This document shows positions 33,927 to 42,260 of a stretch of 64,000 nucleotides of DNA, piece by piece. The DNA comes from Sphaerochaeta sp. (GTDB lineage Bacteria > Spirochaetota > Spirochaetia > Sphaerochaetales > Sphaerochaetaceae). The DNA lies in NCBI GenBank assembly GCA_022482495.1, contig JAKVPA010000008.1, positions 59,406 through 123,405 on the forward strand. The letters are read 5' to 3'. The notes beneath the pieces are model-generated. The model ran no database searches. It was not told the origin of the DNA and was given only the letters and a program-made list of their open reading frames with translations. The translations under genes were made by a program, and so were the position numbers. How positions within the stretch are numbered: position 1 is the first letter of the stretch; every line of letters starts with the position of its first letter.

Positions 33927-34862
33927 ATGATTGATTTCGTTCTGTTGGGAAGCGGTTGGCGGTCGTTGTTCTACGCCCGTCTTTCCGTACGGTTCCCCCA
34001 TGAATTCCGTCTGACCGGCTGGATGGTCCACGATCCCGCGAAACGGATCGCCTACGCCCAGGAATACCATACTTTCACCTCGCATGCCTTGGACGAGGTG
34101 CTGGAACGTCCCCATGATCTGGTCGTTCTCTGCGTGCCGGACACGTTGCAGCATGACCTGCTCGTCACCCTGGCCGAACGCGGGGAACCGGTGCTCACCG
34201 AGACTTCGTTTCTCCGGCAAAACGAGGCATCATTGAAGGATATCCTTGTCCGTTGCCAAGGGAAAACGGTGGAGGTCGCCGAACAGTACCCGTTGCTCCC
34301 CTACTACCAGCAGGTTTCCGACCTGCAGCCCCGGTTGGGGAAGATCTGGGAATGCACCGTGGCATCCTGTCATTTCCACCATGCCGCAGCCTTGACCAGG
34401 CACTTCCTGGAAGAAGAAGAGGCCGCTTGCACCATCTCCGCCCAGACAGCCATCCGTCGCATTGCACAGACGGGAAGCCGGTACGGCTACCATGCCGACG
34501 GAACGACGAAAGAGATCACCCGAACCGTTGCTGTCCTGCGCTTTCCCGATGGGAAGACGGGGTGGTACGCGTTCACTGGGGAGGAATACCACAGCACGAT
34601 CCTTTCCGGCCACTTCGCCCTGAGGGGGGAGCGTGGGGAAATCTTTGACCGGACGGCACGCTATCTGGATGACGCCAACCAAACCATCATCCGGTCGCTG
34701 GAGGAAAACAAGGACGACGAGGAAGGCATCGCGGAATGCCTTCGCCGCTTCGGCCACGGTTACTCCCTGAGGAACGGCATCATTGACGCGCTTGTCGGAC
34801 AGGCCATCCAGGAAGCGGCAAAAACGGGAAAACCGATCTCGTTTCTCCCCCCGAACCGTTGA
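33927..34862 (+). CDS. Gfo/Idh/MocA-like oxidoreductase, catalytic Lys motif altered
   Basis: A 311-residue protein. It has the N-terminal Rossmann motif DFVLLGSGWRSLFYA and the CVPDTLQHDLL strand-helix typical of Gfo/Idh/MocA dehydrogenases. The usual EKP (catalytic Lys) is TETSF here, so the conserved Lys is missing. It may be a non-classical member or have lost redox activity. The C-terminal alpha/beta domain is normal in size, with HHAAALTRHFLEE and GYSLRNGIIDALVGQAI. The neighbours (a Cys-rich protein, then hprK) give no substrate hint. Confidence 0.72.
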   Translation: MIDFVLLGSGWRSLFYARLSVRFPHEFRLTGWMVHDPAKRIAYAQEYHTFTSHALDEVLERPHDLVVLCVPDTLQHDLLVTLAERGEPVLTETSFLRQNEASLKDILVRCQGKTVEVAEQYPLLPYYQQVSDLQPRLGKIWECTVASCHFHHAAALTRHFLEEEEAACTISAQTAIRRIAQTGSRYGYHADGTTKEITRTVAVLRFPDGKTGWYAFTGEEYHSTILSGHFALRGERGEIFDRTARYLDDANQTIIRSLEENKDDEEGIAECLRRFGHGYSLRNGIIDALVGQAIQEAAKTGKPISFLPPNR

Positions 34863-34894
34863 GCAAACCTCCAAAACATGGTAGGACAAAGGAA

Positions 34895-35260
34895 ATGAGT
34901 GACCAGACATTTGACCTGCTCAGTGAAGAATTCATCTTTATGTTGGCCAGCAACGTCGACCTCCCTTCCAATCCGTGCCTGCTTTGCCGCAAAGCGGATG
35001 GCAGTTCGATTTGTCCTGACGCGGTGGATTGCCAGCGCTTCATCCATTACCAGCAGTACAAGCGGGACAAGAAACAACGTTGGGAGAACGGCCGTTCGGC
35101 ACACGACGGCGGAGCCTGTGAGGAATGCCCGGTGAAGGACGCTTGTCCCGTCTCCTTCAGCGCCACGGTTTCCTGGTGCAGGGTGAAGATGGATGCGCTT
35201 GGCGTCATCGACACCACCCATCACAAACGTCGTTCGTCCCGAAAAATGCATCACAGGTAG
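34895..35260 (+). CDS. Cys-rich protein of unknown function
   Basis: A 121-residue soluble protein. ATG 34895 follows AAAGGAA. Nine cysteines occur in clusters: PCLLC, ICPDAVDC, ACEECPVKDAC and WC. The spacing suggests bound zinc or an iron-sulfur cluster. The C-terminal tail is basic (HHKRRSSRKMHHR). No known family is recognised. It lies between the Gfo/Idh-like gene (32-bp gap) and the hprK operon promoter, and may be co-transcribed with the former. Confidence 0.6.
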   Translation: MSDQTFDLLSEEFIFMLASNVDLPSNPCLLCRKADGSSICPDAVDCQRFIHYQQYKRDKKQRWENGRSAHDGGACEECPVKDACPVSFSATVSWCRVKMDALGVIDTTHHKRRSSRKMHHR

Positions 35261-35270
35261 GAATTTACAT

Positions 35271-35299
35271 TTGTGTAGGTAAAGATTATCTGCTATACT
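35271..35299 (+). promoter_or_regulatory. promoter of the hprK-ptsH-lexA-holA operon
   Basis: TTGTGT (35271-35276), 17 bp, TATACT (35294-35299), then GAGGAG before ATG 35318. The imperfect context includes TTTAC-N10-GTAAA (35264-35283) across the -35 box, a possible repressor site. Confidence 0.55.
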
Positions 35300-35317
35300 C
35301 ACGTCGAGGAGCGACGT

Positions 35318-36298
35318 ATGGCGGATATCTCAGTGCTTGATTTGCTGGATCTTGACCTGAAAGAGCACAATATTCTGGGTTTGAGCTGCATTGCGGGCAG
35401 GAGTGGATTGTCCCAGAAGATCAAAACCAGCAAGATATCCCGGCCAGGGCTGCCATTGTCCGGCTTCTTCGTCGAATTCAGCGCCACCAGCATCCAGGTC
35501 TTTGGCCGCGGCGAACAGGAATACCTGTTGTTGCTGGAGAAAGACAAGAACTACGCAAACGTACAGAAACTCCTCTCCTACCACGTCCCCTGCTGCGTCT
35601 TCTGCGACGGGGGGAAACCCACCGCCAGCTTCATTGAACTCGCCGAGGCGAACAGCACCGCCATTCTGACCACGCCGTTGATCAGCTCGGACTTTTCCCG
35701 GCGCCTGTACCAGACGCTGGACGAGGTGTTCGCACCCACCCAGACCATCCACGGCGTATTCGTCGAGGTATACGGCATCGGCGTGTTGATCACCGGAGAA
35801 AGCGGCGTGGGCAAGAGCGAGACGGCGCTGGAACTGATCGAACGGGGACACCGGTTGATCAGCGACGACACGGTGCGGCTGAAGAACATCAACGATTCGT
35901 TTTTGGTCGGCATGGGGGAGAACCCGATGCTTGCCCACCACATGGAGATCCGGGGGTTGGGGATCATCAACCTGGCCAACCTGTTCGGCGTCGGAGCCAT
36001 CCGTGACCGCAAGCAGGTACAGCTTTCCGTCCATCTGGAAGAATGGGATTCGACAAAAAACTATGATCGTATCGGCGGTGACATGACGGACACCTACCTG
36101 GGGATATCCATCCCCAAGGTGGTCATTCCCGTCAAACCAGGCCGGAACGTCCCGGTGATCATCGAGACGGCGGCGCGCAACGAGCGGCTGAAAAAGCTGG
36201 GCTTCTACAGCGCCAAGGAATTTGACCAGAACGTGCTGAAGTGGCTGGAGAGCGAGACGGCACGCCGGACGTACTACATCGATGAGGAGAACGTGTGA
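35318..36298 (+). CDS. hprK: HPr kinase/phosphorylase
   Basis: A 326-residue enzyme that phosphorylates and dephosphorylates Ser46 of HPr in response to energy status. The N-terminal domain is typical. The catalytic domain has the P-loop GESGVGKSE near residue 160 and the HprK signature EIRGLGIINLANLFG. ATG 35318 follows GAGGAG. The next gene encodes its substrate HPr, with a 1-nt overlap (TGATG). No PTS permease is in the window, so the pair may be purely regulatory. Confidence 0.96.
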   Translation: MADISVLDLLDLDLKEHNILGLSCIAGRSGLSQKIKTSKISRPGLPLSGFFVEFSATSIQVFGRGEQEYLLLLEKDKNYANVQKLLSYHVPCCVFCDGGKPTASFIELAEANSTAILTTPLISSDFSRRLYQTLDEVFAPTQTIHGVFVEVYGIGVLITGESGVGKSETALELIERGHRLISDDTVRLKNINDSFLVGMGENPMLAHHMEIRGLGIINLANLFGVGAIRDRKQVQLSVHLEEWDSTKNYDRIGGDMTDTYLGISIPKVVIPVKPGRNVPVIIETAARNERLKKLGFYSAKEFDQNVLKWLESETARRTYYIDEENV

Positions 36299-36561
36299 TG
36301 GTGGAACGGGAACTGACCATCCTGAACCGGGCGGGGATTCATGCCCGACCGGCGGCGTCCATCGTCAAGGTGGCCAATGGATACAAAAGTGAACTGACGT
36401 TCATCAAGGATACGATGGAGGTCAACGGCAAGTCGATCATGGGGATCATCACGCTGGGGGCGCCGTATCAGACCAAAGTCCTGATGCGGACCGAAGGCCC
36501 GGATGAAGTGGAATTGGCTGATGCGATCCAGCATCTGTTCGAGAACAGATTTGAGGAGTGA
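36298..36561 (+). CDS. ptsH: phosphocarrier protein HPr
   Basis: An 87-residue HPr. His15 lies in NRAGIHARPAA (the site phosphorylated by enzyme I) and Ser46 in NGKSIMGI (the HprK site); both are intact. ATG 36298 overlaps the hprK stop, with GAGGAG about 9 nt upstream. It could also start one codon earlier with GTG. Followed by lexA after 3 nt. Confidence 0.96.
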   Translation: MVERELTILNRAGIHARPAASIVKVANGYKSELTFIKDTMEVNGKSIMGIITLGAPYQTKVLMRTEGPDEVELADAIQHLFENRFEE

Positions 36562-36564
36562 GGT

Positions 36565-37188
36565 ATGAAAGGAATTACGGACAGACAAAAAGAAGTCGCC
36601 GAATACATTTCGCTGTTCATCACCGAGAACGGATACGCCCCTTCGGTACGGGACATCGCTGATCATTTCGGCTTCTCGGTGAAAGCGGCGCATGATCACC
36701 TTCGGGCATTGGAGAAGAAGGAGATCATCCGCACGGCACGGGGTATTTCCCGTTCCATCGAACTGCTGGATGAATCCTACAGCCAGAAGTCGGAGACCAT
36801 CCAGGTGCCGCTCCTTGGCACCATCGCCGCCGGCAAGCCGATCCTCTCCGAAGAGAACATCGAGACCAACCTGACCATTCCCGTGACGATGCTTGCCGGA
36901 GCGCGGAACACCTACTTCGCCCTTCGGGTCCGCGGAGAGTCGATGATCGAGGCGGGGATCAACGATGGGGACATCGCCGTGCTGAAATCATGCAAGACGG
37001 CGGAACGGGGCGAGATTGTCGCCGCATCGGTGGAAGATGACGATATGGGCGGCATCACGCTGAAGAAGTTCTACCCCTCCTCGGATCACGTGGAACTCAG
37101 GCCGGCCAACTCCACCATGGGACCGATCATCACCCGGGCATGCCACATCCACGGCATCCTCCAGTTGATCATCCGCTCGTACCTGTGA
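36565..37188 (+). CDS. lexA: SOS repressor LexA
   Basis: A 207-residue repressor. The winged helix-turn-helix (PSVRDIADHFGFSVKAAHDHLRALEKK) is at residues 26-52. The self-cleavage site is A89-G90, and the Ser-Lys dyad is S126 in GESM and K167 in ITLKKF. After RecA-stimulated cleavage it releases DNA-damage genes. It has no promoter of its own: it is the third gene of hprK-ptsH-lexA-holA, 3 nt after ptsH, so any autoregulation must act at the hprK promoter. Confidence 0.95.
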   Translation: MKGITDRQKEVAEYISLFITENGYAPSVRDIADHFGFSVKAAHDHLRALEKKEIIRTARGISRSIELLDESYSQKSETIQVPLLGTIAAGKPILSEENIETNLTIPVTMLAGARNTYFALRVRGESMIEAGINDGDIAVLKSCKTAERGEIVAASVEDDDMGGITLKKFYPSSDHVELRPANSTMGPIITRACHIHGILQLIIRSYL

Positions 37189-38219
37189 TGGCTACCCCGG
37201 CATACCTTCTGCTCGGTCCGGAAAACGGAGCCAAGCAGGAACGACTCCAGCAGATCACCGATAACCTCAAACGAACGGTAGGCAGCCAACCGGAAACATA
37301 CCGGTTCCATGCCTCCGATCTGGACGGAGACACGTTGTACACCACGCTGGACAACAATTCGTTCTTCAGCGACCATCGTCTGGTGATCATCAGCGACATC
37401 GATGTCATCTCCTCCTCCATGGCGGCGGTCATCGGGAAATACCTGGAGCATCCTTCCGACCAAACCACCCTGGTGATGGAAAGCGACAATACGTTCGTCA
37501 AACTGCCTCAGATCACCAAGCACATCCCCAAGGACGCGACCATCATCTTCTGGGAACTGTTCGACAACCAAAAGGAGGATTGGGTACGGAATTTCTTCCG
37601 TAACCAAGGCGTCACCATCACGAGCGACGCCATCTCCACCCTCCTTGAGTTGATCGACAACGACACGGCGGAAATGCGGACAGTCTGCAGCCAGCTCGCC
37701 CTGTTCTGGCAGACGGGCAAAAAGAAAGGCGCCATTGACTCCGACGCAGTGGAAACCTATGTGGCCCACACCAAGAACGAGAACGGATACACGCTGTTTC
37801 CCGCCATCGCAAGCCGGGATCTGAAACAGGCCCTGCGGATCCTCGGCGCCATTCTGGACGCCGGGGACAGCGGCACCAGCTTCAGCCTGCACAGCCAGCT
37901 TCTCTGGCAGTTCCGACGGCTCCGCTCCGTCATCCGGGTCTGGCAGGAAACCCACAACGAAGCGACGGCGTTCGCCCAAGCCTCGATTTTGGGCACCCCA
38001 TACCCCATCCGGAGCCTCCGGGAAAAAAACTCCTACCGCGCAGGCATCCGAGCCTACACGGAAGCGGAGGTGACTTCCGCCCTGATGGCCTTGGAAGACG
38101 CCGACATCCCGATCAAATCCGCCGGGGACATGACCCGGCTGGAATGGGAACGCCTGTTGTTCTCCCTCATCACGCAAAGCGGAAAGCAACCTGAGCAACC
38201 AACGTTTCTTACAGTGTAA
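37188..38219 (+). CDS. holA: DNA polymerase III delta subunit
   Basis: A 343-residue clamp-loader subunit. The AAA-like first domain (YLLLGPENGAKQERLQQI), the middle region with DATIIFWELFDNQ and the helical C-terminal collar domain fit HolA. It opens the beta clamp within the clamp loader. Starts at ATG 37188, overlapping the lexA stop by one base. Its last 11 bp overlap the end of the facing uvrC. Sequence is divergent, as is common for HolA outside model species. Confidence 0.85.
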   Translation: MATPAYLLLGPENGAKQERLQQITDNLKRTVGSQPETYRFHASDLDGDTLYTTLDNNSFFSDHRLVIISDIDVISSSMAAVIGKYLEHPSDQTTLVMESDNTFVKLPQITKHIPKDATIIFWELFDNQKEDWVRNFFRNQGVTITSDAISTLLELIDNDTAEMRTVCSQLALFWQTGKKKGAIDSDAVETYVAHTKNENGYTLFPAIASRDLKQALRILGAILDAGDSGTSFSLHSQLLWQFRRLRSVIRVWQETHNEATAFAQASILGTPYPIRSLREKNSYRAGIRAYTEAEVTSALMALEDADIPIKSAGDMTRLEWERLLFSLITQSGKQPEQPTFLTV

Positions 38220-40032
38220 GGGTACGGAGGATCCGCTCCGCCACGATTTCGGGGATGTGGACATCCTTGGCGATCTGGGCGGCATCGTGGTGCATCACCT
38301 CTTCCAGACTGCCATAGTGTTCCAACAGCCGCTGGGCCCGTTTCTCGCCCACGCCATCGATGGACTGGAGTACTTTGAACGTCGCGTCCTGGGAACGCAT
38401 CGCCTGGTTGGCGCTGGTGGCGAACCGGTGGCATTCGTCCCGGATGGCGATCAGGATCCGAAGCCCCTCGTCGGACGGATCCAAAAGGAGCGGCGGACGG
38501 TCATCATCGAAGACGATCTCTTCCACATCCTTTGCCAAGCCGACCACCGGAATATCGTTTAATGAAAGACTGTCCAAGATTTCCCGTACGGCATTGACCT
38601 GTCCCTTGCCGCCATCCACCATCACCAGTCCGGGGCGCTCCAGATTTTCATTGAGCACCCGGGTGTACCGCCGGGCGGCCACTTCCCGCATGCTCTCGAA
38701 ATCATCGATCTTCCCATCCAGGCTCCGGATGTTGAACCGTCGGTAATGGGAACGGTCAGGGTTCCCGTCCCGGAAGGAGATCAACGACGCGACAGTGTAT
38801 TTGCCGGACAGCTGGGCGATATCATACCCTTCGATCAACGACGGAGGAGCGGTGAGCCCCAATTCCTTCTGCAGGGTGGCCAACGCCGCCGTATTGTCCC
38901 GGTTCTTCAACCGTTTCTCCACATCACTGCGGGCGTTCTCCATCGCCATGCGGAGGATCCGGTAATGCTTGCCGTCCGTCGGTACGGTGACCTCCAGCTG
39001 GCCATGCAGCTGCTCGGAGAAGAACCGCTGGATCAGGCTGACATCAATCTCATGGGAAAGGTACAGGTAGTGAGGAAGTTTCTTACCGTCGGCATAGTAC
39101 TGCACCAGGAACCCCAACAGCGTTTCCGTCTCATCACCGAATGTCTCGGCGCGGTACAGCGCCCGACCGATCAGCCGGCCGTCCCGCATCTGCATCAGAC
39201 TGATGGTGCACAGTGAGGCGCGCATCTCAATGGCGGCGTAATCCCTCGCCTCCTGGACGAAGTCCTGCACCTCCTGTTCCTTCTCCACCGACTGGACGGC
39301 CTGCAGCAGATCACGCTTTTTCGCCGCTTCCTCGAACTTCAGGTCCTTGGATGCCTGGAGCATCTCTTTGCGGAGCCGTTCCTCCAGCCCCTGGCTGGAA
39401 CCGTTGAGAAACTTCTTCACCTCTTCGATGTACCCCTGGTAGGTCTCTTCGGAGACCAAGCCGGCGCAAGGACCAGAGCACAAGCCGATGTGGTAGTACA
39501 GGCAGGGCTTCTGCAGCTTTTTCAATGGAATGCCACACCGTCGCAAGGGGAACAGCTTCTGGATCAGATCGAGGAACAGATCCAGCTTTCCGGCATCCGG
39601 ATACGGGCCGAAGTACAACGACCCGTCGTTGATCAACCTCCGGGTCTTGAACACCTTGGGGAACGGCTCGGCTGTGATGCGGATCACCGGATAGCTCTTG
39701 CCATCCTTCAGCGAGATGTTGTAGTGGGGGTTGTACTTCTTGATCAGATTGTTCTCAAGCACCAACGCTTCGTACTCGTTGCCGGTGATGATGTGGTCGA
39801 TGTGATGGATCTTCCGGACAAGAGCAGCCGTCTTGGCGTTCCGTCCGGAGAGGAAATAGCTGGTAACCCTGCGACGCAGGTCTTTCGCCTTCCCTACGTA
39901 GATGATCGTGCCCGACTGGTCACGCATCAGGTAGACGCCGCTGTTGTGCGGCAGCGCCTTGGCCTGCTGGGCCGGCGTCAGGTCGTCATGTACCTCCAGC
40001 CCCAGATCCTCCACATCCCCTTGGTATTCCAT
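38209..40032 (-). CDS. uvrC: excinuclease ABC subunit C
   Basis: A 607-residue repair nuclease making both incisions around bulky lesions. The N-terminal GIY-YIG domain (SGVYLMRDQSGTIIYVGKAKDLRRRV), the Cys-bearing CLYYHIGLCSGPC, the UVR motif (FEEAAKKRDLL), the RNase H-like domain (EGYDIAQLSGKYTVAS, MVDGGKGQ) and the C-terminal helix-hairpin-helix (IDGVGEKRAQRLLEHYGS) are all present. ATG 40032 is chosen because TTGCCT-17-TATGAT ends 7 nt upstream; ATGs at 40041 and 40044 overlap the -10 box. Confidence 0.94.
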   Translation of the reverse strand: MEYQGDVEDLGLEVHDDLTPAQQAKALPHNSGVYLMRDQSGTIIYVGKAKDLRRRVTSYFLSGRNAKTAALVRKIHHIDHIITGNEYEALVLENNLIKKYNPHYNISLKDGKSYPVIRITAEPFPKVFKTRRLINDGSLYFGPYPDAGKLDLFLDLIQKLFPLRRCGIPLKKLQKPCLYYHIGLCSGPCAGLVSEETYQGYIEEVKKFLNGSSQGLEERLRKEMLQASKDLKFEEAAKKRDLLQAVQSVEKEQEVQDFVQEARDYAAIEMRASLCTISLMQMRDGRLIGRALYRAETFGDETETLLGFLVQYYADGKKLPHYLYLSHEIDVSLIQRFFSEQLHGQLEVTVPTDGKHYRILRMAMENARSDVEKRLKNRDNTAALATLQKELGLTAPPSLIEGYDIAQLSGKYTVASLISFRDGNPDRSHYRRFNIRSLDGKIDDFESMREVAARRYTRVLNENLERPGLVMVDGGKGQVNAVREILDSLSLNDIPVVGLAKDVEEIVFDDDRPPLLLDPSDEGLRILIAIRDECHRFATSANQAMRSQDATFKVLQSIDGVGEKRAQRLLEHYGSLEEVMHHDAAQIAKDVHIPEIVAERILRTLTL

Positions 40033-40039
40033 ACCTACC

Positions 40040-40085
40040 ATCATACGAACAGACGGTTGCAAAGGCAACGCCGACGACCTAGGAT
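40040..40085. promoter_or_regulatory. back-to-back promoters of uvrC and the SPL-like gene
   Basis: Minus (uvrC): TTGCCT (40068-40063), 17 bp, TATGAT (40045-40040), 7 nt to ATG 40032. Plus (SPL-like): TTGCAA (40057-40062), 17 bp, TAGGAT (40080-40085), 7 nt to ATG 40093. The two -35 boxes are adjacent and account for the short palindrome GTTGC-AAAG-GCAAC. Both mRNAs should be leaderless. Confidence 0.6.
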
Positions 40086-40092
40086 AGCGGGT

Positions 40093-41286
40093 ATGGACAG
40101 TCTTGAGGAATTGGAACGGACCTATCATTTCACCCGGCAAGAACGGCTGTTGTTGGAACAGGCGGAAGCGGACCTCTCCATGTGGGGGATGGGGCACGTC
40201 ACCCGGTTCATCGACTTGAATGACGTCTCCCGGCTGAGCAGTGGACAGCAGGGCAAACGAATCCTGGAACAGGTACGCCAGGGTATGGAGGCGGAACGGA
40301 GGAAACCCACCGACTACACCGGTTTCCGCCCCCTCTGGAACCCTCCGGCAAAGACAAAAGATTCGTTTGTCAGCGAAGATGTCCTGTGGGGACGCTGTCC
40401 CTGCCCCACCGATGGCAAACAGACACGGTGCTGCAACCTCCGGACGCTGGACGCCGTCCAAGGGTGCATGTTTGACTGCGCCTACTGCGCCGTCCAGTCA
40501 TTCTACCAGCAAGGCGAAGTGCGGTTCGTGGACAACCTGGCCCAGCGGCTTTCCGACATCCGGCTTCCCGAAGAAGTGTGGCACATCGGCACCGGGCAAT
40601 CCAGCGACTCGCTGGCCTGGGGGGATGACCACGGCACGCTTGCCGCGTTGAGGATTCTGGCCCGCCGCTATCCGGAGAAGGTGATCGAACTGAAGACAAA
40701 ATCCGCCCGCACCGACTGGATCACCGACGACTGGCCCCGAAACATCATCGCCACCTGGTCGCTGAACGCCCCGGTCATCCAGCAGGCGGAAGAACATTTC
40801 ACCGCATCCATCGCTGAGCGCATCAAAGCGGCACGGATCGCCGCCGACCATCACATTCTGGTGGGCTTCCACTTCCATCCGATGGTGTGGTTCGACGGTT
40901 GGCAGGAAGGATACCGCCAAGTGGTGGAGATGGTCACTTCCAGTTTCCGTCCGGAAGAAGTCGCCCTTGTCTCTTTCGGCACGCTGACGTTCACCAAATC
41001 GGTGCTGAAGACGCTCCGTGAGGCAGGCCGGCCATCCCGGATCCTGGACATGGATCTGGTACCGTTCGCCGGTAAATTCTCCTATCCCTGGGAGACCAAA
41101 CGAGATCTGTTTTGCAACGTCTGGAACGCGTTTCCCGCCAGCTGGAAGACCGGCTCCCCGTTCTTCTACCTGTGCTTCGAAGATCCCACCCTGTGGCAGC
41201 CGGTCTTCGGCCACAGCTATGCTTCCAACGAGGAGTTCGAAGCAGCAATGAAAAAGAGCTATCTTTCGGCCATCCACCGCCGATGA
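40093..41286 (+). CDS. radical-SAM protein resembling spore photoproduct lyase
   Basis: A 397-residue protein. The cluster motif CMFDCAYC (Cx3Cx2C) near residue 125 and the downstream IGTGQSSDSLA, LKTKSA and LVGFHFHPMVWFDGW stretches follow the SplB family, which splits the spore thymine dimer. This organism shows no sign of sporulation, so another radical reaction on DNA or nucleotides is likely. It is divergent from uvrC, sharing a compact promoter region, which supports a DNA-repair link. The start is predicted to be leaderless. Confidence 0.82.
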   Translation: MDSLEELERTYHFTRQERLLLEQAEADLSMWGMGHVTRFIDLNDVSRLSSGQQGKRILEQVRQGMEAERRKPTDYTGFRPLWNPPAKTKDSFVSEDVLWGRCPCPTDGKQTRCCNLRTLDAVQGCMFDCAYCAVQSFYQQGEVRFVDNLAQRLSDIRLPEEVWHIGTGQSSDSLAWGDDHGTLAALRILARRYPEKVIELKTKSARTDWITDDWPRNIIATWSLNAPVIQQAEEHFTASIAERIKAARIAADHHILVGFHFHPMVWFDGWQEGYRQVVEMVTSSFRPEEVALVSFGTLTFTKSVLKTLREAGRPSRILDMDLVPFAGKFSYPWETKRDLFCNVWNAFPASWKTGSPFFYLCFEDPTLWQPVFGHSYASNEEFEAAMKKSYLSAIHRR

Positions 41287-41293
41287 GAAGGTA

Positions 41294-41323
41294 TTGGAAC
41301 AAATCCATGCGCTGGGATATACT
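41294..41323 (+). promoter_or_regulatory. promoter of the acyltransferase-fold gene
   Basis: TTGGAA (41294-41299, within the last bases after the SPL-like stop), 18 bp, TATACT (41318-41323). A GAGGAC ribosome site precedes ATG 41348. Confidence 0.5.
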
Positions 41324-41347
41324 TGTCCCCAGCGAAGAGGACAACCT

Positions 41348-42259
41348 ATGGGAAGAAACGACGCAAAACGGGTATGGGACATCCCGACCCTGATCCAGAT
41401 TTATCCATTCATGATGAAACGCCGCTGTGACAGCATGGTGTTCCAGACGGTCACCATCGATGTCACCAACATCCTGACGTTCATCAAGGATCACACCTCA
41501 TCACAAGGCAAGAAGTACCGGATGTTCGAGGTGGTGCTCGGGGCGATGGTGCGCCTGATGGCCGAACGTCCCGAACTGAACCGTTTCATCGCCGGAAAAC
41601 GGTATTGGCAGCGGAATGAGATTTCCGTCAACTTCGTCGTCAAGGAAAACCTGGCGGACGACGCTCCGGAACACAGCACCCCGCTGTACTTCACCCCGGA
41701 GATGAGTTTTGACGAAGTGGCGTGCAAGATCGAGGATACCATCATCGCCGGCCAGACGCCCCACAGCGAAGGCTACACCGACCGGGCCATCGGGTTCTTC
41801 CTCCACTTCCCCACCTGGTTCATCAGCATGGTGGTGGGGATCGCCGGATGGATGGACCGCCATGGGATCGCCCCGAAGGCGCTCCGTGACGCCGACGGTC
41901 TGCACACCTCCGCGTTCGTCAGCAACATGGGTTCCATCGGACTGGACGGAACCAGCCCCCACCATCACCTGTACGAGTGGGGCACGACCAGCATTTTCAT
42001 GACGATGGGAATGATGAAGCGCACCAAGCTTCCTGACGGCACATGGAGAGCATCCATGGAATTCGGCTTTACCGTCGATGAGCGCATCACCGACGGTTGG
42101 TACTTCACCCAGAGCCTCAGAGTGTTCGAAAAATACCTGCAGGAGCCGGAACTGCTGCTCCAGCCGGCGAAGCTTCCCCCGCCGCTCCTGTCCAAGAAAC
42201 AGTATCAGGCGAAACTCCGGGCGGAGCGCAAACAGGCCAAAGCGGCCAAGCGAAGCTGA
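41348..42259 (+). CDS. chloramphenicol-acetyltransferase-fold (2-oxoacid dehydrogenase E2-like) protein without catalytic His
   Basis: A 303-residue protein. The fold is indicated by FEVVLGAMVRLMAERPELNRFIAGKRYWQRNEISVNFVVKE and by the DG motif near residue 250 (VDERITDGWYF). In CAT and E2 enzymes this motif is HHxxxDG or DHRxxDG with a catalytic His; here that position is Glu, so classical acyl transfer is unlikely. A lipoyl domain is absent. The C terminus is a Lys/Ala-rich tail. Its role is unknown, though a non-acyltransferase function is suggested. Ends 1 nt before the facing thyX. Confidence 0.7.
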   Translation: MGRNDAKRVWDIPTLIQIYPFMMKRRCDSMVFQTVTIDVTNILTFIKDHTSSQGKKYRMFEVVLGAMVRLMAERPELNRFIAGKRYWQRNEISVNFVVKENLADDAPEHSTPLYFTPEMSFDEVACKIEDTIIAGQTPHSEGYTDRAIGFFLHFPTWFISMVVGIAGWMDRHGIAPKALRDADGLHTSAFVSNMGSIGLDGTSPHHHLYEWGTTSIFMTMGMMKRTKLPDGTWRASMEFGFTVDERITDGWYFTQSLRVFEKYLQEPELLLQPAKLPPPLLSKKQYQAKLRAERKQAKAAKRS

Positions 42260-42260
42260 C

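Noticed and set aside
40033..40461. N-terminal extension of UvrC upstream of 40032
   Set aside because: The extension runs through the divergent promoter region and the SPL-like gene; the GIY-YIG domain begins soon after 40032.
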